A stretch of DNA of 64,000 nucleotides, taken from the NCBI GenBank assembly GCA_947088865.1, contig CAMUHY010000016.1:1-64000 (forward strand), written 5' to 3'. The notes beneath the pieces were generated by a model that saw only the letters and a list, made by a program, of their open reading frames with translations, was not told where the DNA came from and did no database searches. The first letter of the stretch is position 1. Each line of letters begins with the position of its first letter. The translations under genes and the position numbers were made by a program. This stretch comes from an uncultured Eubacterium sp. GTDB taxonomy: Bacteria > Bacillota > Clostridia > Lachnospirales > Lachnospiraceae. Below, piece after piece: positions 51,381 through 60,153 of the stretch.

Positions 51381-51414
51381 AGTATAATTATAAGGATTCT
51401 ATAAAGTAATTTAT

Positions 51415-51463
51415 TGAGGTTATGAGCAAGTAGCACAGCGGATTGCAAATGTCCGTTTAACTT
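51415..51463 (+). repeat. R1 interspersed repeat, short copy e
   Basis: GAGGTTATGAGCAAGTAGCA followed by CAGCGGATTGCAAATGTCCG and TTTAACTT. The palindrome pairs as CGGAT/GTCCG with one G-T pair. Confidence 0.75.
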
Positions 51464-51482
51464 ATTAAAGGAAATAATATTG

Positions 51483-51920
51483 ATGAAAAAAGAAAAAAAG
51501 ATATGGAAATTTGCTTTATGGAATACTTTATGTATTATTATTGTAAGCTGTATATTAAATGCAGCTATATGGATTTTATTTCATGGAATCCCTCTTATAG
51601 GATTACCCAAAAAAGAAGATGTAAAAAGTATTACCATTATTTACAATGAAACACAAAAAAGAGAAATTACAGACAATGAAACAATAGAATTGTTAATAAA
51701 ATCTGCAAATCTTTTGAATTATCAGCTTTGGGGTCAAACGGAAGGCAGTCCTATAATTGATATTATATATCATCTTAAAGATGGGAACGATATAAAGATT
51801 CATGCAAATAATAATACGATGTGGTGGCATGGAAAATCTCATGTAATAAAAGAAAAAGATACGTTTATTAATATTATACAGGGGTTGTTTTTTAACCTTA
51901 TTAAGTTAGGTCTTTACTGA
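51483..51920 (+). CDS. Membrane-anchored DUF5301-like protein
   Basis: 145 residues: one N-terminal membrane helix (about 14-37) and an outer domain with KSITIIYNETQKREITDNET, LLIKSANLLNYQL and DIIYHLKDGNDIKIH. The pattern resembles DUF5301 domains, function unknown. The ATG at 51483 follows AAAGGA by about 10 bases. Its last residues FNLIKLGLY are encoded within the 5' edge of an R1 repeat, so the native C-terminus has probably been replaced. Confidence 0.65.
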   Translation: MKKEKKIWKFALWNTLCIIIVSCILNAAIWILFHGIPLIGLPKKEDVKSITIIYNETQKREITDNETIELLIKSANLLNYQLWGQTEGSPIIDIIYHLKDGNDIKIHANNNTMWWHGKSHVIKEKDTFINIIQGLFFNLIKLGLY

Positions 51921-51988
51921 AAAGCTGTGATACCAGCTAGGTGGTTTAAGCAAGTAGTGAAGCGGATTATGAATAGCTGTTTGATTTA
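51891..51988 (+). repeat. R1 interspersed repeat, copy f (overlaps a gene end)
   Basis: TTTAACCTTATTAAGTTAGG at the 5' edge, GATACCAGCTAGGTGGTTTA in the middle, and AAGCAAGTAGTGAAGCGGAT followed by TATGAATAGCTGTTTGATTT at the 3' end. The first hairpin is missing. Confidence 0.65.
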
Positions 51989-52030
51989 GAAAAAGTAAAT
52001 ATTTATTTGATTTTATATAAAAATGTATCA

Positions 52031-52069
52031 AAAAAGTTTGCAAGCAAAAAAACTGCTTGCAAACTTTTT
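52031..52069. terminator. Bidirectional terminator
   Basis: AAAAAGTTTGCAAGCA and TGCTTGCAAACTTTTT make a perfect 16-bp stem with A- and T-runs on both sides. It separates the convergent genes ending at 51920 and 52084. Confidence 0.9.
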
Positions 52070-52083
52070 ATATAAAACTTGTA

Positions 52084-53529
52084 TTATTGTACAACACCAT
52101 AATTATCAAGCAGCGACCTTTTAACATCATAAAGCTTTTTTGAAAGGTCAACATGGACTTCTTGTGGATTGATTAAACGTTTTGACTCCTCCCATAATGT
52201 AGCCATTTCTTTTTTACAATATGCTTGTATATCCATTACATCAGGAGTTTCATAGATACATTCTCCCTTGATAAAAACGGGTACCATAATTTCACGCATA
52301 GTGTATTCTCCAGGACTTAGCAATGTTTTTTTCCAAGTTTCAACAGGGTCAAAAAGAAGAAGAGAATTAGCTTCATCGTATTTTTCATCAGTAAGAGCAA
52401 TTAAGTCTGCTTTTATCATTCCCTGATTGTCATAAATTCTGTATATAGTCTTGTTTCCTGGATTTGTAATTTTCTCAGAATTTTCTGATAATTTGATTTT
52501 TGGTGTAAACGTTCCATCATCATTCATAACGGCGGCAAGTTTGTATACACCGCCAAATGCAGGGTTATCTTTTGACGTGATAAGATTAGTGCCAACACCC
52601 CAAGAGGTAATTGCTGCACCCTGCGTTTTGAGAGAATCAATAAGATACTCATCAAGGTCACTAGAAGCTGATATAATAGCATCTGGAAATCCAGCATCAT
52701 CTAACATTTGACGGGCTTTTTTAGAAAGATAGGCAAGGTCTCCAGAGTCAAGACGTATTCCATAACCTTTTGACAGTGTTCCAGCTTTCTGCATCTCTTT
52801 AAATACTTTGATTGCATTAGGCACGCCTGAACGCAATGTATCATAAGTATCAACAAGGAGAATACAAGCATTCGGATAAAGATTTGCATATGTTTTAAAA
52901 GCTGTATACTCATCTTGAAAGCTCATAATCCAACTGTGAGCATGTGTTCCCTTTACAGGTACATCAAACATTTTGCCAGCAAGTACATTGCTTGTACCAA
53001 CACAGCCAGCAATAACGGCTGCTCTAGCGCCATATATACCAGCGTCAGGTCCCTGCGCGCGCCTTAATCCAAATTCCATAATACCATCGCCTTTGGCAGC
53101 ATAACATACACGCGCCGCCTTTGTTGCAATAAGGCTTTGATGGTTGATAATATTAAGAATAGCCGTTTCAATAAGCTGAGCTTCCATAATAGGAGCAATG
53201 ACTTTGACAATAGGTTCTTTAGGAAATATCACCGTTCCTTCAGGAATAGCATAAATATCACCTGTAAAATGAAAACCACTTAAGTAATCTAAAAAATCGG
53301 CATCAAAGACATGAAGTCCTTTTAGATAGCTGATATCATCGTAAGTAAAATTTAGATTTTTAATATAATCAATGACTTCATTTAAACCGCAAGAAATAGC
53401 ATATCCGCCATCACAAGGATTTTTTCTGTGAAATGCATCAAATATCACAGTACGGTTATTGCCGCTTTTAAAATATCCCTGCATCATTGTCAATTCATAA
53501 AAGTCTGTCAAAAGAGTTAAATTGCGCAA
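52084..53529 (-). CDS. pncB: Nicotinate phosphoribosyltransferase
   Basis: 481 residues. The enzyme joins nicotinate and PRPP to give nicotinate mononucleotide for NAD salvage. Landmarks: TLLTDFYELTMMQGY at the start, the phosphohistidine region VKGTHAHSWIMSF, GIRLDSGDLAYLSKKARQML and SSDLDEYLI with GVGTNLI. The start is a TTG preceded by GAAGGGA; the upstream gene ends 3 bases before, so they are coupled. Confidence 0.95.
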   Translation of the reverse strand: MRNLTLLTDFYELTMMQGYFKSGNNRTVIFDAFHRKNPCDGGYAISCGLNEVIDYIKNLNFTYDDISYLKGLHVFDADFLDYLSGFHFTGDIYAIPEGTVIFPKEPIVKVIAPIMEAQLIETAILNIINHQSLIATKAARVCYAAKGDGIMEFGLRRAQGPDAGIYGARAAVIAGCVGTSNVLAGKMFDVPVKGTHAHSWIMSFQDEYTAFKTYANLYPNACILLVDTYDTLRSGVPNAIKVFKEMQKAGTLSKGYGIRLDSGDLAYLSKKARQMLDDAGFPDAIISASSDLDEYLIDSLKTQGAAITSWGVGTNLITSKDNPAFGGVYKLAAVMNDDGTFTPKIKLSENSEKITNPGNKTIYRIYDNQGMIKADLIALTDEKYDEANSLLLFDPVETWKKTLLSPGEYTMREIMVPVFIKGECIYETPDVMDIQAYCKKEMATLWEESKRLINPQEVHVDLSKKLYDVKRSLLDNYGVVQ

Positions 53530-53532
53530 TTA

Positions 53533-53976
53533 TTATCCCTTCTTTCTTTTAAATAGCCCCTTTTTCTTTTTTTCTTCTACAACAATTTTACCGCCACGCA
53601 CAGATTTAATTCCTGTAATATAGATACCACTTACTTCAGCCTTTATTTCAGCTTTAACAGGAATTTTATCAAATACTTTTGGGTCACACATTAGTGACAT
53701 AATTCTTGGTCCAATTTTTGCTTTAACAATTGGCATCTTAGAACCTCGAAGATACTTTGGCGTCTGTTCAAGTACCATTTTTGGCAGACCAGACTCTTTT
53801 AGTTTCATTTTCTTTTTATCTATGACAAGCATAGACATGATTTGTTTGGCAGCATCAATCTGTTCCTGTTGAGCATCTTGCTTTTTTTTGAGTTTATTTG
53901 CAAAGATAAACAAAGCAATAAATGCCACCAAAAGCACAGCTATGATGACTAACAATACAATACTCCAAACTGGCAT
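53533..53976 (-). CDS. Conserved membrane-anchored protein of unknown function
   Basis: 147 residues: an N-terminal membrane helix (about 4-26), a short coiled stretch KKKQDAQQEQIDAAKQIMSM, then a domain rich in Lys with MKLKESGLPKMVLEQTPKYLRG and VKAKIGPRIMSLMCDPKVF. The positive-charge distribution places the domain in the cytoplasm. I recall similar unnamed proteins in Lachnospiraceae, function unknown. It lies between plsC and pncB in one minus-strand operon. GGAGGG gives a good ribosome site. Confidence 0.72.
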   Translation of the reverse strand: MPVWSIVLLVIIAVLLVAFIALFIFANKLKKKQDAQQEQIDAAKQIMSMLVIDKKKMKLKESGLPKMVLEQTPKYLRGSKMPIVKAKIGPRIMSLMCDPKVFDKIPVKAEIKAEVSGIYITGIKSVRGGKIVVEEKKKKGLFKRKKG

Positions 53977-54045
53977 TGTTAAACCCTCCTAGTAATAAAT
54001 AAATCCCAAATATTGTAACATAGCAAAGACGTTTAAACAAGAAAA

Positions 54046-54795
54046 TTATAGGGCATTTGATTTATTGATAAGACATTTATTATGTTCATATATATCTTTT
54101 ACAATATTGTAAGTAATATCAGGTAAATTACGGCGTTCTTCTTTAGACATCAAAGCAACGTCAATCGGTTTTCCAAATTCAATAATGGTTTGAGTTCGTT
54201 TTATAAATGGCATATGTGTTTCTAAAATATTTTCGGTATTATTTTGTACCATAGGAATAATTTTGCAGTTGCTTTTTTCTGCAAGTTTAAAACTTCCGCC
54301 GTGAAATTTTAAAACACCATCGCCATCATTGCGTGTTCCCTCAGGAAATATAACAATAGATTTGCCATTTTTTAAATATTCAATACCTTTCAAAATGGTT
54401 TTTAAGCCTTCTTTTGGATTTTGGCGGTCTAGTAAAAGGCAGTACAGATAGCGCATCCAAACACGTATAATAGGCACTTTGTTCATTTCCTTTTTGGCGA
54501 TAAATCCTGTAATATTAGGCATAATACTGTAAGCTATAACCGTATCAAAATTACCTCGGTGATTGCCTACAAATAAAACAGATTCATTTGTAGGAATATT
54601 CTCTTTACCGATAATAGTCGTTTTGGTTCCGCTTATAAAAAGAACAACTTTAAATATGCCTTGAACCATTCGCAGGGAACTGATATCTTTGGCATTGATA
54701 TTTATCTTGCCTATAAGCCATTCTAAAGGGAGCATAATTAAGCTTACAATGAAAACAATCAGCATAAATAAAGCTACTAAAATTACTCGTATCAT
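54046..54795 (-). CDS. plsC: 1-acylglycerol-3-phosphate acyltransferase
   Basis: 249 residues with N-terminal membrane helix, the catalytic NHRGNFD (HX4D; Asn precedes His) and the substrate motif FPEGTRNDGDG. It acylates lysophosphatidate in phospholipid synthesis at the inner membrane face. I start at 54795 (MIRVIL), behind GGAGG; an ATG 15 bases earlier overlaps that site. Confidence 0.92.
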   Translation of the reverse strand: MIRVILVALFMLIVFIVSLIMLPLEWLIGKININAKDISSLRMVQGIFKVVLFISGTKTTIIGKENIPTNESVLFVGNHRGNFDTVIAYSIMPNITGFIAKKEMNKVPIIRVWMRYLYCLLLDRQNPKEGLKTILKGIEYLKNGKSIVIFPEGTRNDGDGVLKFHGGSFKLAEKSNCKIIPMVQNNTENILETHMPFIKRTQTIIEFGKPIDVALMSKEERRNLPDITYNIVKDIYEHNKCLINKSNAL

Positions 54796-54869
54796 TTTAA
54801 AATCCTCCATTTTTTCAGCCTGTAAGTTTATAAATAGTAAGTTTGTTTTATAAACAGCTCACGATTTTT

Positions 54870-54918
54870 CATTCCTGCGAGCAACGAGCCAAGCGGACAT
54901 GCTTGCGGCATGTTTGCC
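54870..54918 (+). repeat. R2 palindromic repeat, copy 2
   Basis: CATTCCTGCGAGCAACGAGC then CAAGCGGACATGCTTGCGGC and ATGTTTGCC. It aligns with copy 1 (minus strand of 26778-26827); the small stem is CATGC/GCATG here against ATATGC/GCATAT there. Confidence 0.55.
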
Positions 54919-54931
54919 TTTCCATTTGACT

Positions 54932-55813
54932 TTAGGCTTTATATATATCACCATAACATTCAGGTCTTCTATCTCGAAAGAGTCCCCAGCTAAGGCGAAG
55001 TTGTCTTATAGAATCCAAATCAACAGTGGCACATATCAATCCCTCTTCATTTTTACCGAGCTGTTGTATAATTTCACCAGTTTCATTGGTAATAAAAGAT
55101 GAACCATAAAAAGTGAGACTTGATGATTGATAACCATTTTCATCACTAGGTGCAACGTCTTCTGTACCTATACGATTAGCAACAATTACAGGTACAATAT
55201 TAGCGGCAGCATGACCTTGCATGACCCGACACCAATGCGGTTGACTATCACATTCAAGGATGGGTTCTGAACCAATAGCAGTAGGGTACATTAGTATATC
55301 GGCTCCCATAAGAGCCATGCATCTTGCCGCCTCTGGAAACCATTGGTCCCAACAAATCCCAACGCCGACTTTGCCATAAGTAGTGTCCCATACTTTAAAA
55401 CCAGTATTTCCAGGCGTAAAATAAAATTTTTCTTGGTAGTAATGGTCGTCTGGTATATGGGTTTTTCGATAAACACCTAAAATGCTGCCATCTGCATCAA
55501 TCATAGCAACAGAATTAAATGTTGTATTATTATGTTTTTCAAAAAAACTGATTGGCATAACAATAGAAAGCTCTGCGCAAAGTTTTGAGAAATGTTTGAT
55601 TGCAGGGTTGCTGTCAATATCAGTAGCTAAGTTATAATATTCATAATTTCTTTCTTGACAAAAATATTTTGTCTCAAAAAGCTCTGGCAAAAGTATAATA
55701 TTTGCTCCTTTATCTTTGGCAGCCCGAACAAAACCTTCCGCCTTTAGAATATTTGTATTAGGCTCCATTGAATTACATGCCATTTGAATGGCGGCAATTG
55801 TAACATTTTTCAT
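54932..55813 (-). CDS. aguB: N-carbamoylputrescine amidase
   Basis: 293 residues of the nitrilase superfamily with the Glu-Lys-Cys triad in PELFE, RKTHIPDDHYYQEKFYF and GICWDQWFPEAARCM. The long conserved GVGICWDQWFPE segment is typical of AguB. It hydrolyses N-carbamoylputrescine to putrescine, CO2 and ammonia. It follows aguA on the same strand, with an R1 fragment in the 196-base spacer. Start at 55813 because GGAG lies 6-7 bases upstream; the ATG 12 bases earlier covers that site. Confidence 0.95.
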   Translation of the reverse strand: MKNVTIAAIQMACNSMEPNTNILKAEGFVRAAKDKGANIILLPELFETKYFCQERNYEYYNLATDIDSNPAIKHFSKLCAELSIVMPISFFEKHNNTTFNSVAMIDADGSILGVYRKTHIPDDHYYQEKFYFTPGNTGFKVWDTTYGKVGVGICWDQWFPEAARCMALMGADILMYPTAIGSEPILECDSQPHWCRVMQGHAAANIVPVIVANRIGTEDVAPSDENGYQSSSLTFYGSSFITNETGEIIQQLGKNEEGLICATVDLDSIRQLRLSWGLFRDRRPECYGDIYKA

Positions 55814-55897
55814 ATTAATCTCCATTTCTGCGCTATTTTTTGTGCAATAAAAATTTGTGAAGATGATTTATATAGTGGTCTTAAGTTGTATTTTTAA

Positions 55898-55932
55898 TAT
55901 TTTAACCTCATCAAGGAAGTCCCCCACTTAAC
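55898..55932 (+). repeat. R1 interspersed repeat, 5' fragment g
   Basis: TTTTAACCTCATCAAGGAAG followed by TCCCCCACTTAA. Only the 5' edge and the first hairpin arm of R1 remain, within the spacer between aguA and aguB. Confidence 0.7.
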
Positions 55933-56009
55933 TGCCAATATGTTATAAATTTGCTTGTAAGAAATAAGTATATTGAATATTTTTATATTATTTTTATGGT
56001 TATACTGTA

Positions 56010-57143
56010 TTATTCAAACATAGGAATCTGTTGGGTAATACAGTGAATGTTGCCTCCACCAATAAGAATATCCCTTGTGTATACTTGTATGATTTTTCTT
56101 GTTGGAAAAAGATTTTCAAGTATTTTTTTGGCTTCCCTATCGGATTTTTTATACGAAAGATTCAAGGAATCATCGCATTTAGGATTGGAAAATCCTGGCA
56201 TAATTATGGCATCGTTTGCAATGTAAAAGTTTACATAGGATGCTGCAAGGCGTTCATTTGGCGTTCGTGTTGGCATAAAGTTCATATTGTCAAGCCCTTC
56301 ACATTCGTTGTCCGATATATAAACAGGCTCTGGAAGTGGAAGTTTGTGAACTTTAATAGGGTTTCCCAGTACATCCGTTTGTTCCTGTAAATAATTGAAA
56401 CATTGCAGACACATATCATATTGTGGGTCATCTTGATTGTCTGTCCAAGCTAAGACAACGTGTCCTGGTTTTACAAATGCACATATATTATCAATATGTT
56501 CGTTTGTTTCATCATTATATATACCACAGGGAAGCCAAAGTACTTTAGACACATTGAGATATTGATATAGTTTCTTTTCAATTTGTGCTTGTGTCATCTG
56601 TGGATTGCGTCCTTTGCTTAGCAGGCAGTTTTTTGTAACCATAGCCGTGCCGCAGCCGTCAACGTGGATAGCGCCGCCTTCTAGCACAAAATCACTTGCA
56701 TCGTAGACATCTGCCTGATATAAGTCGCACAATTTGTTTGCCATAGCGTTGTCTTTATCCCAAGGGAAATACAGTCCGTCAACCAGACCGCCCCATGCGT
56801 TAAATGCCCAGTTAATGCCACGAAGCTTGCCCCAATCATTAATTACAAATGTGGGAGCGACATCACGCGCCCATGCATCATCGCTTGACATTTCAACAAC
56901 ACGAATGTGTGAAGGAAGCAATTGTCTTGCGTTGTTATACTGTGCAAAACTAGCGCATACCGTTACCGATTCCGACTGTGAGATTGCACAGGCAATTTCA
57001 ACAAATGCCTTTCGTGCCGCGTATCCTCCATATTGCCATGAGTCAGAACGCTCAGGCCATATCATAATACAGCCATAATGAGGTTCAAATTCGGCAGGCA
57101 TATGAAAATTATCATTTTTTGGTGTGGATTTTAATATTTTCAT
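56010..57143 (-). CDS. aguA: Agmatine deiminase
   Basis: 377 residues of the peptidyl-arginine-deiminase-like family. Substrate and catalytic elements: MIWPERSDSW at the N-terminus, DDAWARDVAPTFVIN, FVLEGGAIHVDGCG, DETNEHIDN and the catalytic Cys in GGGNIHCITQQ near the C-terminus. It converts agmatine to N-carbamoylputrescine, the AguB substrate. Together the two genes make putrescine from arginine-derived agmatine. AAAGGATATG serves as ribosome site. Confidence 0.96.
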   Translation of the reverse strand: MKILKSTPKNDNFHMPAEFEPHYGCIMIWPERSDSWQYGGYAARKAFVEIACAISQSESVTVCASFAQYNNARQLLPSHIRVVEMSSDDAWARDVAPTFVINDWGKLRGINWAFNAWGGLVDGLYFPWDKDNAMANKLCDLYQADVYDASDFVLEGGAIHVDGCGTAMVTKNCLLSKGRNPQMTQAQIEKKLYQYLNVSKVLWLPCGIYNDETNEHIDNICAFVKPGHVVLAWTDNQDDPQYDMCLQCFNYLQEQTDVLGNPIKVHKLPLPEPVYISDNECEGLDNMNFMPTRTPNERLAASYVNFYIANDAIIMPGFSNPKCDDSLNLSYKKSDREAKKILENLFPTRKIIQVYTRDILIGGGNIHCITQQIPMFE

Positions 57144-57208
57144 GTATCATATCCTTTTATAGTCTAGTAGATAGTAGTAAATGGTTTGACTATCTGTATA
57201 TAACTTTA

Positions 57209-58240
57209 CTATTCCTTTATATATTGTGAACACCCGCTAGAGTAGGTTAAAGTCCCATCAGAAGTGTAAAATATAGCTTCTACGTCAGGTGTGTTTTCAA
57301 TCAGTTTTAATCCTTCATCTAATCCTAATGCAAAGCAGGTAGTACTCAGACAATCGCCTTGTAAGGAGTTTTTAGATATAACGGTTACATTTGTTAATTC
57401 GTTTTGATAAGGATATCCTGTTTTAGGATTTAAAATATGGTGGTATAATTTATTATTTTCATAAAAATATCGTTCATAGTTGCCAGAAGATACAACAGAT
57501 AAATCATGGATATTTAATGTAAACAATAGTTCGCTGTCATCAAATGGTTTTCTAATTCCTACATGAAAGGGGGTGGTGTTATCTCGTGAACCAACACACA
57601 AAACGTTGCCGCCTAAATTAATAATTGCATTATGAATATTATTTTCCAACAAAAACATTTTTATTTTATCAGCAATAAACCCTTTTGCAATTGCACCTAA
57701 GTCAATCTTTGCCTCTTGTGGCTTGGATATAATATAATTGCCATTGTCCAGCTTTGTTTGTTCAATCTTTAAGTAATCTACAAAAGGCAGTGCTTGAGTA
57801 ATGCTTTCATTGGAAGGTATTTGTGGTTTTTCTGCTGTAAAATTCCAAAGAGAAGAAATACTCCCTATTGTAATGTCAAATGCTCCCTTTGAGAGATTGC
57901 AGTAGTCCAGACCAGTCTCAATCAATTGTCCAAGCTCATAAGGCACTTCCATAGAGTTGCTGTTATTTAATTGGGATAGTGCGCTGGTTGTAATTGTTCT
58001 TGACAACATGGCTTCATAAGTATCACAAAGCTTGAGTGCGCTGTTTAATATTTCTTTTAATTGGGCAGTTGAATGACCTCCAGTAGTATAGGATTTGATG
58101 GAAACATAAGTATTTAATTTAAAACCTGTTACTTCAACAGGGTCATTTAGGGAAGAACCACAGCCCGTTAAAAATATAGTTAAAGGTAAATATAGCGCTA
58201 TACAAAATATAATCGTAGTGAATCGTAACTTTTTCGTCAA
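57209..58240 (-). CDS. apbE: FAD:protein FMN transferase (ApbE) lipoprotein
   Basis: 343 residues. The N-terminal signal and lipobox FLTGC (Cys27) anchor it outside the cell. ApbE landmarks: YEAMLSRTITTSALSQLN, GAFDITIGSISSLWNF, KIDLGAIAKGFIADKI, NLGGNVLCVG, VVSSGNYERYF with HHILNPKTGYP, and LQGDCLSTTCFALG. It attaches FMN to Thr or Ser of target proteins such as Rnf or Nqr subunits; none is in the window. The start is a TTG with AAAGGA 13 bases upstream, so the exact start is less sure. Confidence 0.93.
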   Translation of the reverse strand: MTKKLRFTTIIFCIALYLPLTIFLTGCGSSLNDPVEVTGFKLNTYVSIKSYTTGGHSTAQLKEILNSALKLCDTYEAMLSRTITTSALSQLNNSNSMEVPYELGQLIETGLDYCNLSKGAFDITIGSISSLWNFTAEKPQIPSNESITQALPFVDYLKIEQTKLDNGNYIISKPQEAKIDLGAIAKGFIADKIKMFLLENNIHNAIINLGGNVLCVGSRDNTTPFHVGIRKPFDDSELLFTLNIHDLSVVSSGNYERYFYENNKLYHHILNPKTGYPYQNELTNVTVISKNSLQGDCLSTTCFALGLDEGLKLIENTPDVEAIFYTSDGTLTYSSGCSQYIKE

Positions 58241-58391
58241 ATGTTTACAATCATCCTTTCATAAATCAAATACCATTTTAAATGTATTAGTAGTATAACA
58301 GAATTACATATATTCGGCAATTATGAATTGGAAAATGCAGTCTTAAAAATATATTAAAAGAATTAAAAATATATGAATATAAAAATTAAAG

Positions 58392-58420
58392 TTGACAATA
58401 TAAAATTGATGATATATAAT
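58392..58420 (+). promoter_or_regulatory. Perfect housekeeping promoter
   Basis: TTGACA (58392-58397), a 17-base spacer and TATAAT (58415-58420): both hexamers and the spacing match the sigma-A consensus exactly. Confidence 0.75.
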
Positions 58421-58556
58421 TAACACTATAAATATAATTTTACAATTATAAACAATGAAAAATGTGTGAAATGTCTTTTTTTTAATAAATGATTATGATA
58501 TAACAATAAGGTCATTGTAAGTGGTAGAAATTTTTATAATGCTAAAATATAAGATT

Positions 58557-58702
58557 GAACCTCATTGGGAAATGTTCTTTTAGGAAGCAACAGTTATGGC
58601 TGCTTGTTTAAAAGTTAAAGTTTCAGTTAAAGTGCCACAAACGGACAATGAGAGTATAAGCAAATAGCAAAGCAGATTGTAAATATCTGCTTAACTAAGA
58701 TA
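58557..58702 (+). repeat. R1 interspersed repeat, copy h (near full length)
   Basis: GAACCTCATTGGGAAATG at the 5' edge and AAGCAAATAGCAAAGCAGAT then TGTAAATATCTGCTTAACTA at the 3' edge, with a degenerate middle. The 3' palindrome still pairs (AGCAGAT/ATCTGCT), which is a compensatory change from AGCGGAT/ATCCGCT. Confidence 0.7.
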
Positions 58703-58717
58703 AGAAAGGAATAATAT

Positions 58718-59881
58718 ATGAAAAAGAGATTTTTTAGTGCAATTCTTGCAACCATACTTCTTACCTCTTTTGCAGGTTGTAGCAATAATAACGCATCCAA
58801 TGGTGATGATACTTCCAATAAAGCTATGGCAGCAAGTGAATATAATAACTATTTTAAGGCAAATGCCGCTGTTTATAAGAATTTAGTGACACTGCCAAGC
58901 TATGAAGGTCTTGAGGTATCAGTAGATAAGTCTATATTAGATGTAACCGATGAAAAAGTAGATGAACATATTAATAAAATACTTTCATCATTCGCGACAA
59001 CGGAGCAGGTTACAGAGGGCGTTACGGAAAGTGGGGATTCTATTAATCTTGATTTCTGTGGCAAGCTTGATGGTGTAGCATTTGCAGGCGGAACAGCTAC
59101 ATCTACAAATTATACAATTGGTTCAGGTGGGTACATACAAGATTTAGACCAAGGGTTAATTGGACTTACAGTTGGACAGGAATATGATATTCCATGTACA
59201 TTCCCTGAAGGTTATAAAAATGAAGAGATGGCAGGAAAAGATGTGATATTTACTGTGACTGTAAATTATATATCTAAAACAAACACTCCTGCTCTTACAG
59301 ATGAATGGATTTCATCAAATAGAGAGGCTGCTGGAATTAAAAGTAATAATGTTACTGAATTAAAGCAAGAGACAAAAGATTACCTTACAGAGAGTAATCA
59401 ATTAGAATATGATAATAAAAAATATACAGAATTGATGAAAAAGATAGTAGATGGTATGACGATTACCAACTATCCAGAAAAGGAATTAAACAGTCTTATT
59501 GAAGTTTATAAAAATAATGTTAAGTCCGAATATGAGACATATAAAGATTATTATGCATCAAATGGTATAAGTGATTTTAACGCATATCTTGCCAATATGG
59601 GATTATCATCAGAAGATGAATTTTCAGATTATGCAAAAGAAGTATCACAAGATTATCTTAAAAATAAGATGGCAGTTACAATTATTGCTGCCGATAATAA
59701 TATTGAGGTGACAGAGGCAGAGATTAAAGAGCTTGGCGAAGAATGGGCAACTTATTATGGTTATGATAATTATCAGGGGATTCTTGACGAATATGGCGAT
59801 GAGATGAACTGTGAGGTTGGATTTGAAATATTGTATCAAAAAGTTCAAAAGCTTCTTATAGAAAAATCAGTAGAAGTGTAA
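58718..59881 (+). CDS. Secreted trigger-factor-like foldase lipoprotein
   Basis: 387 residues. The signal ends with the lipobox FAGC (Cys21). An FKBP-type peptidyl-prolyl isomerase domain (SGDSINLDFCGKLDGVAFAG, IQDLDQGLIGLTVGQEYDIP, GKDVIFTVTVNYI) covers about 100-195. A helical trigger-factor-C-like domain follows. It likely folds proteins outside the membrane, in the way PrsA does in Bacilli. AAAGGA precedes the start. A strong terminator follows. Confidence 0.87.
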   Translation: MKKRFFSAILATILLTSFAGCSNNNASNGDDTSNKAMAASEYNNYFKANAAVYKNLVTLPSYEGLEVSVDKSILDVTDEKVDEHINKILSSFATTEQVTEGVTESGDSINLDFCGKLDGVAFAGGTATSTNYTIGSGGYIQDLDQGLIGLTVGQEYDIPCTFPEGYKNEEMAGKDVIFTVTVNYISKTNTPALTDEWISSNREAAGIKSNNVTELKQETKDYLTESNQLEYDNKKYTELMKKIVDGMTITNYPEKELNSLIEVYKNNVKSEYETYKDYYASNGISDFNAYLANMGLSSEDEFSDYAKEVSQDYLKNKMAVTIIAADNNIEVTEAEIKELGEEWATYYGYDNYQGILDEYGDEMNCEVGFEILYQKVQKLLIEKSVEV

Positions 59882-59913
59882 TAAAATTACATGATAAAGT
59901 TGTGATAAGATTA

Positions 59914-59959
59914 AAACCATTTGTGTCTGTGTGCTGCTTGACACAAATGGTTTATTTTA
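59914..59959 (+). terminator. Terminator of the foldase gene
   Basis: AAACCATTTGTGTC (59914-59927) and GACACAAATGGTTT (59940-59953) make a 14-bp stem, followed by ATTTTAT. Confidence 0.85.
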
Positions 59960-59988
59960 TAAGAGACAGCATGGAAGGGAGGTTTAAT

Positions 59989-60063
59989 ATGTTGTGTCAT
60001 AGAATAATCGATTTAAGTGTTTTACTCTGTACAAGGTCTGATGATAGGACGAAACTTGTATAG
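59989..60063 (+). CDS. Possible leader peptide of the MFS exporter
   Basis: A 24-residue frame, MLCHRIIDLSVLLCTRSDDR then TKLV, with a strong GGGAGG site 6 bases before the ATG. It ends 90 bases before the exporter start. The codons for Arg20-Thr21-Lys22 form a basic-X-basic motif, the type at which macrolide-bound ribosomes stall in known resistance leaders. These codons overlap the 5' arm of a stem (60047-60053 with 60082-60088). That the peptide is made and that it controls the exporter is inference. Confidence 0.45.
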   Translation: MLCHRIIDLSVLLCTRSDDRTKLV

Positions 60064-60144
60064 AGGTAGATAAATTGTAAATTCGTCCGCATTGGATTTT
60101 GTACTTATGGATGATTGATAAGAAAAATACAATATCATAGGGAG
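60047..60144 (+). promoter_or_regulatory. Attenuator-like leader before the MFS gene
   Basis: GGACGAA (60047-60053) pairs with TTCGTCC (60082-60088). TTGTACTTAT (60099-60108) pairs with ATAAG (60118-60122) and TACAA (60128-60132). The arm TCGTCC can also pair with GGATGA (60109-60114), giving an alternative fold. The exporter ribosome site AGGGAG follows at 60139. Confidence 0.4.
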
Positions 60145-60153
60145 AAAAATTCA

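Larger units (their letters stand above)
58241..58717. other. Long spacer with a strong promoter and an R1 copy
   Basis: 477 bases. It holds a consensus promoter (58392-58420), a near full-length R1 copy (58557-58702) and AT-rich sequence. If the promoter serves the lipoprotein at 58718, the mRNA leader is about 290 bases and contains the whole repeat. Confidence 0.6.
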
